A stretch of DNA of 15,285 nt, taken from contig JAJXXM010000195.1 in the NCBI GenBank assembly GCA_021781095.1, positions 1-15,285 of the forward strand, in the 5' to 3' direction. The notes under the pieces are model-generated. The model was not told where the DNA came from, ran no database searches, and worked only from the letters and a program-made list of their open reading frames with translations. Source of the DNA: a bacterium. GTDB lineage: Bacteria > Eremiobacterota > Eremiobacteria > Baltobacterales > Baltobacteraceae. Each line of letters begins with the position of its first letter. The first letter of the stretch is position 1. This document shows positions 6,522 to 14,186 of this stretch, one piece after another. The position numbers and the translations under genes were made by a program.

Positions 6522-7238
6522 GTGCGCACCATGCTCGTTGGGTGTATGCTGCTACTGTCGGTCATCCATGCGCGACCGGCAGCGGCGGCATATTCCCACG
6601 CGCAGCGCATTCCCGCCGCCGAACTGACGGCGCTCGCTCGAACTGCAATCGCCCGGCTGCCCCACGGCGCCGATATCGCCTATCTTCCGGTCGCCTCGCT
6701 CTCCGATCAATACGTCGACCTCGGGCGCGTCTCGCTGCATCTTCGCTCGCCGCTCGTGACCTCGGCGTACGTCAACGTTCCGATCGCCATCGATCTCAAC
6801 GGGCGTTTTCTCCGCACGGTCTTCGTCGGCTACCGCATCCAACATTACGTGATGGCGGCGACCGCAGCGCACGATCTCGCCCCGGGCACCGTTCTTTCGG
6901 CACGGGACCTCAAGATGGCGCTGGTACCTTTCACCGGCCTTCCGATCAACGGCACGAAGGTACTCGTCGGTCGGCAGATCATCGCGCCGGTTCGCGCCGG
7001 GCAACCGATCGCCATCGAACAGACGCTCGTGAACGAGATCGTTCGCGCCGGCATGAGTTGCGTGCTCGTCATTCGCGACCACGGCGTCTCGCTCGTCGCC
7101 GACGTCATCGCGCGTAGCAGCGGCGGGCTTGGCGATCAGGTCTCGCTCTATAATCCGCAAACCAATAAACTGCTCTCCGGCACGGTCGTCGGGCCGGACC
7201 GCGTCGAACTCGATCTCTCCGGAGGAGATGGACGATGA
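6522..7238 (+). CDS. flgA: P-ring assembly chaperone FlgA
   Basis: A 238-residue protein (usual 215-240). An N-terminal signal peptide runs to about ARPAAAA, consistent with Sec export to the periplasm. The C-terminal part has the SAF-like/FlgA fold: DLAPGTVLSARDLKMALVPF, GRQIIAPVRAGQPIA, and the barrel ending in SLYNPQTNKLLSGTVVGP, which matches the family's N..S.K...G.V motif. FlgA escorts FlgI and promotes P-ring formation around the FlgG rod. The start is uncertain: GTG at 6522 or ATG at 6531, neither with a clear ribosome binding site, so coupling to flgG is likely. The end overlaps flgH by 4 bases (ATGA), next to the L- and P-ring genes it serves. Confidence 0.9.
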   Translation: MRTMLVGCMLLLSVIHARPAAAAYSHAQRIPAAELTALARTAIARLPHGADIAYLPVASLSDQYVDLGRVSLHLRSPLVTSAYVNVPIAIDLNGRFLRTVFVGYRIQHYVMAATAAHDLAPGTVLSARDLKMALVPFTGLPINGTKVLVGRQIIAPVRAGQPIAIEQTLVNEIVRAGMSCVLVIRDHGVSLVADVIARSSGGLGDQVSLYNPQTNKLLSGTVVGPDRVELDLSGGDGR

Positions 7239-7840
7239 ACCGAATCATTCGCACGCTCGCGCTCGTCGGGCTCTCGCTGTTGCTCGTACCGGCAAGCGCG
7301 CTTGCAGGCTCGCTCTACGTGCCGGCTCCCGCGCCGGCGGGGCCCGGGCACCCGCTGCAGTTAGGCCCCGATCACCGCGCCTCGCAGATCGGCGACCTCG
7401 TTTACGTCGTCTACGATTTCAGCGTATCGAGCAATAGCTCGAACATCGTCAACAACAGCAAGACCGCGAGCCTTGGATACCCCGGTGCGACCGGAAACCT
7501 GGCGCTCGCCTTCCTTCGGATTCCCACCTCGATCGGCGGTTCTTCGCAGGTGCAATCGCAGACGCAACATACCGGTCAGAATAGCTTTGTCTCGGCGATG
7601 ATGGCGACCGTGACCAACGTCCTGCCGAGCGGCGTCCTGCAAATCGAGGGGAATCAAGGGCTCACCGTCAATGGAAACGCGCAGGTCCTGCACGTCATCG
7701 GCTACGTTCGTCCCGAGGATATCGACTCGACCGATCAGGTGCTGAGCTCGCGGATCGCCGACGTGCAGGCGACCTTCTCCGGGAATTTCCAAGAGGGTCA
7801 CAAAGGTTTGCTCCGCAAGATCTTGGACTTTCTGTTCTAG
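7235..7840 (+). CDS. flgH: Flagellar L-ring protein FlgH lacking the lipobox cysteine
   Basis: A 201-residue protein (usual 200-235). The conserved FlgH core is clear: VLPSGVLQIEGNQGLTVNG, then IGYVRPEDIDSTDQVLSSRI and ADVQATFSG, with HKGLLRKILDFLF at the end. FlgH forms the ring in the outer membrane around the rod. It is normally a lipoprotein with LAGC; here the signal peptide (NRIIR charge, long hydrophobic core) ends ALAG followed by Ser26 (codon TCG at 7310-7312), and there is no Cys in the whole protein. SALA before Gly25 is a good signal peptidase I site, so the mature protein is probably not acylated. GGAGGAG at 7221-7227 sits 7 nt before the ATG, which overlaps the flgA stop. flgI starts 2 nt after the end. 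Confidence 0.93.
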   Translation: MNRIIRTLALVGLSLLLVPASALAGSLYVPAPAPAGPGHPLQLGPDHRASQIGDLVYVVYDFSVSSNSSNIVNNSKTASLGYPGATGNLALAFLRIPTSIGGSSQVQSQTQHTGQNSFVSAMMATVTNVLPSGVLQIEGNQGLTVNGNAQVLHVIGYVRPEDIDSTDQVLSSRIADVQATFSGNFQEGHKGLLRKILDFLF

Positions 7841-7842
7841 CC

Positions 7843-8994
7843 ATGAACGCACGTAGCAACGACGCCCTCCGTCGATTCGCCGCCCTGCTGGCCTCGTTCG
7901 CGTTTCTTGCGACGCTCGTCGCGCCGCAGGCCACGATGGCGGCATTTTACGAACGCGTGCTCGTCAAAAATATCGCGCGCGTTCAGGGCGTGACCTCGAA
8001 TCAGCTCGTCGGCTATGGGGTCGTCGTCGGCCTCCAGGGCACCGGGGATTCGACCTCCGTACTCTTTACGAGCCAGACGATTCAAAATATTCTCCAATCC
8101 TTCGGCCTCACCGTGAGCAGCCAGGCCGTGCGGACGCGCGACGTCGCCGCCGTGATCGTTACGGCGTCGTTGCCGCCGTTCGCGCACGAAGGCGATAAGA
8201 TCGACGTCACCGTTTCGGCGATGGGCGATGCATCGACGCTCCAGGGGGGCACCCTGGTGCTGACCGAGTTGCACGCCGCGAACAATCTCGTCTATGCGAC
8301 CGCGCAAGGGCCGATCTCGGTCGGCGGCTTCGTCGCGGGCCCCGCAGCGGGGAATAGCGTGACGCAGAATTACACTGCGGTCGGCATGGTTCCGCGCGGC
8401 GGCATCGTCGCGCGCAGCATGAAGACGCCGATCACCAACCAGAGCGGGAGCGGATTCAACTATGTGTTGACGACCCCCGATTTTAAAACCGCCGCCGATC
8501 TCGCCTACACGCTCAACGGGCGCTTCGGTTACGGGACCGCGCGCGCGCTCGATGCCGAAACGGTGCACGTAACACTGCCACGCGCCTATGCGGGGAACGC
8601 CGTGCAATTTCTCGCCGACGCCTCCGACCTCGGGGTGCAGCAAGACGAACCCGCAATGGTCGTGATGAACGAGCGAACCGGAACGATCGTCTTCGGCGGC
8701 GATATCAAGCTCGCTCCCTGCGCGATCGCCCACGGCAACCTCACGATTACGATTTCGACGCGAAATAAAGTGGTGCAGCAACCCTTTACCACCGCCTCGC
8801 CGGGAACGCAGAGCAATACGACGGTGACCGCGACCAATAAGGGTAAGCGACTCGAGTTTATCGCCGGCGCCGCGACGCTCGCATCGGTGGTGCGCGCGCT
8901 CAATACCCTGGGAGTCGCACCCCGCGATCTCATCGCGATCGTTCAAGCGCTCCGCCGCGCCGGCTCGTTACAAGCGGAGGTCGTTTTACAATAA
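7843..8994 (+). CDS. flgI: Flagellar P-ring protein FlgI
   Basis: A 383-residue precursor (usual 350-385). The signal peptide has an early Arg pair, a hydrophobic stretch (FAALLASFAFLATLVAP) and a likely cleavage near ATMAA. The mature protein opens with the family signature RVQGVTSNQLVGYGVVVGLQ followed by GTGDST, and later has ASLPPFAHEGDKIDVTVSAM and GGTLVLTELHA. It closes with LASVVRALNTLGVAPRDLIA and VQALRRAGSLQAEVVL, all canonical. FlgI forms the ring in the peptidoglycan layer around the distal rod, assisted by FlgA. There is a 2-nt gap from flgH, and its stop overlaps the start of flgJ by one base (TAATG). Confidence 0.97.
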   Translation: MNARSNDALRRFAALLASFAFLATLVAPQATMAAFYERVLVKNIARVQGVTSNQLVGYGVVVGLQGTGDSTSVLFTSQTIQNILQSFGLTVSSQAVRTRDVAAVIVTASLPPFAHEGDKIDVTVSAMGDASTLQGGTLVLTELHAANNLVYATAQGPISVGGFVAGPAAGNSVTQNYTAVGMVPRGGIVARSMKTPITNQSGSGFNYVLTTPDFKTAADLAYTLNGRFGYGTARALDAETVHVTLPRAYAGNAVQFLADASDLGVQQDEPAMVVMNERTGTIVFGGDIKLAPCAIAHGNLTITISTRNKVVQQPFTTASPGTQSNTTVTATNKGKRLEFIAGAATLASVVRALNTLGVAPRDLIAIVQALRRAGSLQAEVVLQ

Positions 8995-9332
8995 TGAGCG
9001 AGATCGGTAAAGCGGCGTCGACGCCCCTAACGCCCGTCCAGCAACAGGCGATGAAACGCCTCGATCAGGCAGCGACCCAGCTTGAGGGCGTCTTCCTTCA
9101 GCTCGTTATGGGTGCGATGGATAAGACCGTGTCGCACGATTCGATTTTCGGCAAGCAGAGCAACGGGGAGCGGATCTTCCAGTCGATGCTCGACCAACAG
9201 CGCGCCGAAGAGATGGCCAAAACCGGAAGCATCGGAATCGCCAAAATGTTGGAAGAGCAGCTCAAGGCGAGCGTTCTCTCCGATGCATCGCAGGAAGCGA
9301 AAGTGAACGTCAAGAGGAGTAACGGACCGTGA
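8994..9332 (+). CDS. flgJ: FlgJ-type rod-binding protein, N-terminal domain only
   Basis: A 112-residue protein corresponding to the first domain of enteric FlgJ (about 313 residues there). The recognisable core is AATQLEGVFLQLVMGAMDKT, then FGKQSNGERIFQSMLDQQRA and a helical end GIAKMLEEQL, matching the rod-cap domain. The C-terminal peptidoglycan hydrolase domain is absent, as in many non-enteric lineages, so a separate lytic enzyme must open the wall; none is in this window. It should cap and scaffold the growing rod in the periplasm. GGAGG at 8976-8980, 13 nt upstream, together with the TAATG overlap with flgI decides the start. Its end overlaps flgN by 4 bases (GTGA). Confidence 0.88.
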   Translation: MSEIGKAASTPLTPVQQQAMKRLDQAATQLEGVFLQLVMGAMDKTVSHDSIFGKQSNGERIFQSMLDQQRAEEMAKTGSIGIAKMLEEQLKASVLSDASQEAKVNVKRSNGP

Positions 9333-9805
9333 ACGATTCATGGGAGTTATTTGCCCAAGCCCTCGGCACCGAATCCGAAGCATTACGGGTCCTGGGCGAA
9401 CGAGCGCAGGCCCTCTCCAAAGCGCTGGTCCAGCTCGACGCCGAGCAGATTACGGTCGCACAACGGGCGCTCGATGAAGCGCGCGAGACGTTCTCCCGGG
9501 CAGCCTCCGAACGCCGAGCGATGCAAGTGCGTGGTTTTGGGACGATGACGCTGCGGCAGGTTTGCAGCTACGCTCCACGCGCGCTGGCGTGGGAGATGAA
9601 TCAACGCCTCGCCGAGCTGATGACCACCTCGATCGGGGTGACGATTACGAATAACAATAACAAGGCGCTGATCGCCGGCGGCATGGATCGGTTGGTCAAG
9701 ACCACCTTGGCGATGCAGCGCGCGGCGAGCGAGCCGAGTACCTATCGTCGGCGCGGCTTCGTCGCTCCGCCGAGTAACAGCGTCTTAGTGAGCAGCAAAG
9801 CATGA
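9329..9805 (+). CDS. flgN: FlgN-like export chaperone for FlgK/FlgL
   Basis: A 158-residue, mostly alpha-helical protein (FlgN is about 140-160). The sequence has long heptad-like helices (LRVLGERAQALSKALVQLDA; ALDEARETFSRAASERRA) with few signature residues, as is normal for FlgN. The C-terminal part (STYRRRGFVAPP) is flexible and would contain the substrate-binding or tail region. The call rests on size, helical character and its place directly before flgK and flgL, whose products FlgN keeps unfolded in the cytoplasm for type III export. The start is GTG, with AGGAG at 9315-9319, overlapping the flgJ stop; the end overlaps the flgK ATG by 4 bases. A different helical flagellar protein is the alternative. 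Confidence 0.75.
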   Translation: MNDSWELFAQALGTESEALRVLGERAQALSKALVQLDAEQITVAQRALDEARETFSRAASERRAMQVRGFGTMTLRQVCSYAPRALAWEMNQRLAELMTTSIGVTITNNNNKALIAGGMDRLVKTTLAMQRAASEPSTYRRRGFVAPPSNSVLVSSKA

Positions 9806-11961
9806 GTTTTATTCCGCAGGGCACGTTCTTCGATCTCAGCATGATGGGCGGCGCGTTAAACGCCTTCCAGTATGCCGAGAGCGTGACCTCGAATAATATC
9901 GCGAACGTGAATACGCCCGGCGCTTCGCGCCAGAGCGTGATTCTCAATGAGGCTCCGCCGATCGCCGGCTCGCCGTTCTCGCCGACGCATTCGCAAGGAA
10001 CCGTCGGCGACGGCGTGCTCGTCCAGCAGATCCTGCGTATCCATGCCGATAATTACGATCAGCTCTTTCGAGGTGCCTCATCTTCGCAGAATTTTTACAG
10101 CACCGAGCAAAATACGCTCAACGCGTTGCAATCGACGCTCGGGGATCCCAACTCCGGCATCGGCGCGCAGTATACGGCATTTCAAACCGCGATCAACCAG
10201 CTCGTCGCACAGGGAAGCGGCGCGCAGAGCACCTCCGTGCGCGCGAGCGTTATCGCGCAGGCACAGGCGCTCTCGACCGCGCTCAACAACGCTTCGAACG
10301 CCATCGTCACGCAGCAAAATTCCGCCCTCTCGCAGGCGACCACGCTGGTGACGACTGCGAACGGCATTCTGGATCAGATCGGTGCGCTCAACGGCCAAAT
10401 TCGTGCGGCGACCGCAGCGGGCGACAGCCCAAATACCTACAAAGACCAACGCGACTATCTCATCGACCAGCTCTCGCAGTATCTTTCCACGCAAACCTCG
10501 ATTCAGTCCGACGGCTCGGTCTTGGTGAGCGTAAACGGCCAGGCGCTGGTCAACGATACGGTCGTCTACCATCTGGCGGCGCCGACGATCGGGACGGCGA
10601 GCAACGGCACCTCGACCTTCAAGATCAATTTTCAGAGTACGCCCCCCGCCGCGTCGAGCGCACCGGGGATCCCGCTGGGGAGCGGCCAGCTTGCCGCCCT
10701 TCAAGATCTCTACAACAACAAGCTCACCGTTTACGGGAATCAGCTCGATCAATTCGCGAGTTCGCTCGCGAACGAGGTGAATCGGATCACCCAATCGGCG
10801 TACGACCAAAATGGGCAGGCGGGTGCGGCGCTCTTCCAACCGATCGTTGGGAACCTACCGATCTCCGCGGGGAACATCAAGGCCGGCATCACCGATCCGG
10901 CGCAGCTGCCGATCGCCTTTGCCTCAACCGCCGCGGGGAGCCTGGTGATCCCGATGAACTCCGGCAATAACAGCATCGATACCTCCGCGTCGCTGACGAA
11001 CTATGCGTCGCTCGCGAATCCTCCGACCGCACCGCTCGTGGGCACGCTGACGGTGACGATCAACGGCATCCCGCAGGCGTTCAATTACAACACCGGCACG
11101 ACCGACGGCAGCGTCAATGCGTTCGTGACGCATTTCAATAGCGCGCACCTCGGCGTCACCGCATCCTTCGATCCCAACTCGCAGCGGATCGTTTTCGCTC
11201 AAGACCCGACCAACGTCGATCCCGCGAGCCGCGCGGTGCAGGGCGGAGCGCCGCAGCAACCGGGCTTTACGATTAGCGATTCGCTCGATACGGTTCCGGG
11301 AACGACCCCGGCGAACCAATATCTTCTGGGTGTGCTTGGGGCCGGGGCGATCGACGGCGTCGCGCAAAACGCAGGGAACGCGTTCGGAGCGCAGGATAAC
11401 TCCGGTGCGAACGCCTTGCTCTCGGTCTTTTCGGCGAACGTCGGCGTACCGGCGCTACTGACGACCTCGGCCGCGGCGGCGACGGCGGGGACGGCCACGA
11501 CCGTGGCGTTGCCGGCCGGCGTCAGTAACGTCGCGGTGGGGCAAGTGTTGACGATCGATGCGACCTCGGGCGGCGGCGCGCCGCAAGAGAACGTCGTGGT
11601 TTCGGCGATCTCGGTCGATCCGACGACCGGAATCGAATCGGTCACCTTCACGCCGAGCCTCGCCCATGCGGCTGGATACTCGGTGCAAAGCGCGCAGACG
11701 CAGACGCTCGGACAGTTCTACGGCAACTTCGTGACGCGCGTGGGGCTCGACGGGCAGGCCGCGATCTCCGGCAACCAGACGCAGACGACGCTGGCCAATA
11801 ACATCAATCAGGTCCGTCAGAGCATCAGCGGGATCAATATCAACGAAGAGACGCAGAACCTCGTGCAATATCAAAACGCATATTCCGCCGCCGCGCGCAC
11901 GATTAACGTGATCAACCAGATGATGCAGACGCTCATCAATAACCTCGGAGTCGGATCCTAA
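9802..11961 (+). CDS. flgK: Hook-filament junction protein FlgK (HAP1), enlarged
   Basis: At 719 residues it is longer than enteric FlgK (about 547). The N-terminus has the axial-protein motif VTSNNIANVNTPGASRQSV at about residues 28-47, then helical D1 (STEQNTLNALQSTLGDPNSG, KDQRDYLIDQLSQYLS with the typical RD.L...LS). The C-terminus has the complementary D0/D1 helix (NEETQNLVQYQNAYSAAART). Between them, residues ~414-465 (GTLTVTINGIPQAFNY to RIVFAQD) resemble a flagellin IN-type beta domain, and ~568-630 (AVGQVLTIDATSGGG, VTFTPSLAHAAGYSV) form a second beta module. FlgK is the first junction protein between hook and filament. It has no separate ribosome binding site; the ATGA overlap with flgN suggests coupling. 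flgL follows after 17 nt. Confidence 0.95.
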   Translation: MSFIPQGTFFDLSMMGGALNAFQYAESVTSNNIANVNTPGASRQSVILNEAPPIAGSPFSPTHSQGTVGDGVLVQQILRIHADNYDQLFRGASSSQNFYSTEQNTLNALQSTLGDPNSGIGAQYTAFQTAINQLVAQGSGAQSTSVRASVIAQAQALSTALNNASNAIVTQQNSALSQATTLVTTANGILDQIGALNGQIRAATAAGDSPNTYKDQRDYLIDQLSQYLSTQTSIQSDGSVLVSVNGQALVNDTVVYHLAAPTIGTASNGTSTFKINFQSTPPAASSAPGIPLGSGQLAALQDLYNNKLTVYGNQLDQFASSLANEVNRITQSAYDQNGQAGAALFQPIVGNLPISAGNIKAGITDPAQLPIAFASTAAGSLVIPMNSGNNSIDTSASLTNYASLANPPTAPLVGTLTVTINGIPQAFNYNTGTTDGSVNAFVTHFNSAHLGVTASFDPNSQRIVFAQDPTNVDPASRAVQGGAPQQPGFTISDSLDTVPGTTPANQYLLGVLGAGAIDGVAQNAGNAFGAQDNSGANALLSVFSANVGVPALLTTSAAAATAGTATTVALPAGVSNVAVGQVLTIDATSGGGAPQENVVVSAISVDPTTGIESVTFTPSLAHAAGYSVQSAQTQTLGQFYGNFVTRVGLDGQAAISGNQTQTTLANNINQVRQSISGININEETQNLVQYQNAYSAAARTINVINQMMQTLINNLGVGS

Positions 11962-11978
11962 GGATAGGGAGTTCGAAC

Positions 11979-13280
11979 ATGCGTATCGCCACTTCATCGC
12001 TCTACGAGCAGCAGACCAATGCGATCGACAACCTCGTCGTTCAACAGGCAAACGAAGGGCAGCAGCTTTCGACCGGAAAGTCGCTGAACCAGCCCTCCGA
12101 TAATCCGTCGTTGATCGCCGAGGACCTCGCAATTCGTACCGATGGCGCGCTGGGAACGCAGACCTCGACGAATCTTACCAATCTTTCGAACCAGCTCACC
12201 ACCGTCGACGGCGCGCTGAATTCGTTAACCAGCGTCTTGCAGCAAGTGCGTTCGCTTGCCATTCAAGGAGCGAGCGACACCGTGACCGCTTCGCAGCGCC
12301 AGGCGATTGCGACGCAGGTCAACCAGCTCTTTCAAGAGAGCGTCGGGCTCGCAAACACGCAGTTCGCCGGGCAATACGTTTTTGCAGGTACGGCGAATAC
12401 CGCCGGAACGCCGGTGCAAGCCGTCGGTACCGCGCCCAACGGCATTACGTTTAGCGGCAATCTGCAAGCGCAGACGCAGCGCCTTCCCAACGGGCAGATC
12501 ATCAACTCCTCGGTGACCTTCCAGCAGGCGTTTAACTACAATTCCCCCGACGGGTCGCCCGACGTGTTCCAGGTAATGAAGAATCTGCAGCTCGCGCTGA
12601 CCAGTACGACGGTCGTCGACGAAAGCAGTGTCGCCGTGAATCAAGGCGGCTCGTATATCACGTTGGGTACGCAACTCAATGCGGCGGGATTCCTCACCTC
12701 GATCGTTCCCGACTCGAGCGGACAGATCTCGATCAATATCTCCAACGCTTCGGTACCGTCGGGGGTGACGCTCACCTTCGCGTCGACGGCGACCATCGGC
12801 GCCGTGATCGCCGCAATCGACGGCTCGGGGACGGGAGTGACCGCGCAGTTCGTACCGGGGACGTTCCCCCAGCAAGGCGCTGAACGCTTGCTTTTGAGCG
12901 ATTCCGCGGGGGCGTTCCAGGTGAACAACGTGCCGAGCGCGGGAACGACGACATCGGCGAACTTTACCGCGGTCTTCAATCTGCAAACGCAGGCGAATAC
13001 GGTGCAGCAGCTCAGCACGCAGCTCGGCGACATCGATCGGGTGATTCAGGGCGTCTCGAACGCGCGCGCGTTTCTCGGGGCGAACATTCAATCGATCCAG
13101 GCCGCCGGAACCGCCGTAAACGCACAGGTTCTTAACGATACGCAGGTGCAGTCGAATATCGAGGATACCGATATTGCTAAAGTGACGTCGCAGTTTTCCT
13201 TAACCCAGACCGCGCTGCAGGCGGCATTTAGTACGACCGCTCAGATCGAGCAGAAGAGTCTCTTCGACTACATCTCATAA
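11979..13280 (+). CDS. flgL: Hook-filament junction protein FlgL (HAP3)
   Basis: A 433-residue protein (enteric FlgL is about 317), again longer through the middle. The N-terminus is flagellin-like: MRIATSSLYEQQTNAIDNL, then QLSTGKSLNQPSDNPSLIAE, the latter a strong FlgL signature. It continues with LQQVRSLAIQGASDT and FAGQYVFAGT. The C-terminus ends in a coiled helix (IEDTDIAKVTSQFSLTQTAL, then SLFDYIS). Residues ~249-306 (GQISINISNAS to RLLLSDS) look like the same IN-type insertion seen in FlgK. FlgL sits between FlgK and the filament and is exported with FlgN help. The start is ATG with GGGAG at 11967-11971, 7 nt upstream. Two ANGGA motifs (11960-11964 and 11966-11970) lie in the short gap after flgK. 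Confidence 0.94.
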   Translation: MRIATSSLYEQQTNAIDNLVVQQANEGQQLSTGKSLNQPSDNPSLIAEDLAIRTDGALGTQTSTNLTNLSNQLTTVDGALNSLTSVLQQVRSLAIQGASDTVTASQRQAIATQVNQLFQESVGLANTQFAGQYVFAGTANTAGTPVQAVGTAPNGITFSGNLQAQTQRLPNGQIINSSVTFQQAFNYNSPDGSPDVFQVMKNLQLALTSTTVVDESSVAVNQGGSYITLGTQLNAAGFLTSIVPDSSGQISINISNASVPSGVTLTFASTATIGAVIAAIDGSGTGVTAQFVPGTFPQQGAERLLLSDSAGAFQVNNVPSAGTTTSANFTAVFNLQTQANTVQQLSTQLGDIDRVIQGVSNARAFLGANIQSIQAAGTAVNAQVLNDTQVQSNIEDTDIAKVTSQFSLTQTALQAAFSTTAQIEQKSLFDYIS

Positions 13281-13289
13281 GGGACTTAT
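13277..13289 (+). promoter_or_regulatory. Small hairpin presenting GGA before the fliW ribosome binding site (possible CsrA site)
   Basis: ATAAG at 13277-13281 pairs perfectly with CTTAT at 13285-13289, leaving GGA (13282-13284) as the loop; the flgL stop codon lies in the left arm. The motif AGGGA fits the CsrA core ANGGA, which CsrA prefers in hairpin loops. The fliW ribosome binding site GAGAGG begins at 13291, immediately after the hairpin. Binding there would be expected to block fliW translation. The stem is weak (one G-C pair), so this is suggestive only. Confidence 0.4.
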
Positions 13290-13303
13290 AGAGAGGCTTT
13301 ACG

Positions 13304-13810
13304 GTGTTAACGATGAATGATCTATCGGTGCAGAGTACGCCAGAGAGCACGACGATCGATTTTCCACGGTTTGGAACCTTCACGTTCGCCCCGTCCGATG
13401 TCTTCGATTTCGCGTGGGGGTTGCCGGGCTTTCCGTCGCTCCATCGCTGGCTCGCACTGACGCTCGACACGCAGCCGAATTTCGTCTGGTTGCAGAGCCT
13501 CGACGACCTCAACGTCGCGATCCCGACCGCCGACCCGTACGCCGTTTTTGAGGACTACGCGCCGCGCATTCCGGCATACGCGATCGCCTCGCTCGCCATC
13601 GCGGCGCCGACCGATTTTGCGACCCTCTGCGTCGTTATCGTTTCGCCGAACGCCGAGGAGATCTCGATGAACCTCTTCGCCCCGATTCTGCTCAACCTCA
13701 AGACGCGCCGCGGGCGCCAGGTCCCGCTCGACGGGAGCTCCTATTCGGTTCGCATGCCGATGCCGCGTAAAGCGGGCGTCGGCGAATCCGCCGCGCTCCC
13801 GGGCGGCTAG
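13304..13810 (+). CDS. fliW: Flagellar assembly factor FliW (CsrA antagonist)
   Basis: A 168-residue protein (usual 130-160). It has the family landmarks: [19 protein letters not shown] leading to [11 protein letters not shown], then [15 protein letters not shown], and later [20 protein letters not shown] followed by [10 protein letters not shown], corresponding to the conserved N..AP...N...R.G.Q. Known role: FliW binds both flagellin and CsrA; when flagellin has been exported, free FliW removes CsrA from the flagellin mRNA. I choose GTG at 13304 because GAGAGG (13291-13296) lies 7 nt upstream, against 16 nt for the ATG at 13313. The tail after ~150 is Pro/Gly-rich and extra. It lies 23 nt after flgL, with csrA 94 nt downstream and flagellin beyond it. 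Confidence 0.94.
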   Translation: MLTMNDLSVQSTPESTTIDFPRFGTFTFAPSDVFDFAWGLPGFPSLHRWLALTLDTQPNFVWLQSLDDLNVAIPTADPYAVFEDYAPRIPAYAIASLAIAAPTDFATLCVVIVSPNAEEISMNLFAPILLNLKTRRGRQVPLDGSSYSVRMPMPRKAGVGESAALPGG

Positions 13811-13862
13811 CCGCCTTCGGCGCAGGGGGGCACTCCGCGCCCCGCGAAATTCGCCCACGAAA

Positions 13863-13881
13863 CGGGCCCGTCTGCGGCCCG
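13863..13881 (+). promoter_or_regulatory. Hairpin in the fliW-csrA gap
   Basis: CGGGCC (13863-13868) pairs with GGCCCG (13876-13881) around a 7-nt loop. It lies 24 nt before the csrA start, in the largest gap of the right-hand gene group (94 nt). Two further short GC stems (about 13811-13842) precede it. There is no T-run, so this is not a classical terminator; mRNA processing, an attenuator or a folded csrA leader are possible. I see no separate csrA promoter here. Confidence 0.3.
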
Positions 13882-13904
13882 CAGTAGCCACGGAGGGCGC
13901 TTCC

Positions 13905-14168
13905 ATGCTCGTTCTTAGCCGTAAAGCGAATCAGTCGATCATGATCGGCGATGATATTCGTTTGGTGGTCGTTTCGCTCGACCACGACCAGGTGAAGATC
14001 GGCATCGACGCTCCCCGCGATATCCCGGTTCACCGCTCCGAGGTCTACGAAGAGATCCAGCGGGCAAACCAGCGCGCCGCCGCCGAATCGGCCCCCACCG
14101 GGGAGCCGGCGGCCGGGAAGACCGGGGTCGCGGCCCTTCGGCCGCATATTCCCTTGAAAAAGCGCTAA
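13905..14168 (+). CDS. csrA: Carbon storage / flagellin translation regulator CsrA
   Basis: An 87-residue protein; the first 60 residues are textbook CsrA ([40 protein letters not shown]). It keeps the RNA-contact residues L4, R6 and R44. Position 55 is Asn within IQRANQ, the residue reported to matter for FliW contact in the Bacillus subtilis protein. The C-terminal tail (~56-87) is longer than in enterics (61 residues in E. coli) and ends in LKKR. CsrA dimers bind GGA motifs in mRNA leaders and block translation. The start is ATG with GGAGG at 13892-13896, 8 nt upstream. That site is preceded to give ACGGA (13890-13894), so autoregulation is possible. It sits between its antagonist gene fliW and its likely target, flagellin. 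Confidence 0.97.
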   Translation: MLVLSRKANQSIMIGDDIRLVVVSLDHDQVKIGIDAPRDIPVHRSEVYEEIQRANQRAAAESAPTGEPAAGKTGVAALRPHIPLKKR

Positions 14169-14186
14169 AAAAGGGCTCCTCTCCCC

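Noticed and set aside
11455..12132. Minus-strand open frames of up to 225 codons opposite flgK and flgL
   Set aside because: Arg-rich shadows of strongly supported genes, with no ribosome binding site or recognisable domains.
13811..13884. Possible terminator between fliW and csrA
   Set aside because: Several GC stems are present but none is followed by a T-run, so it is listed only as a hairpin of unknown role.
14169..14186. Possible terminator between csrA and flagellin
   Set aside because: The A-run and GGG...CCC in this short gap do not make a stable hairpin followed by T, and the space is taken by the flagellin promoter.
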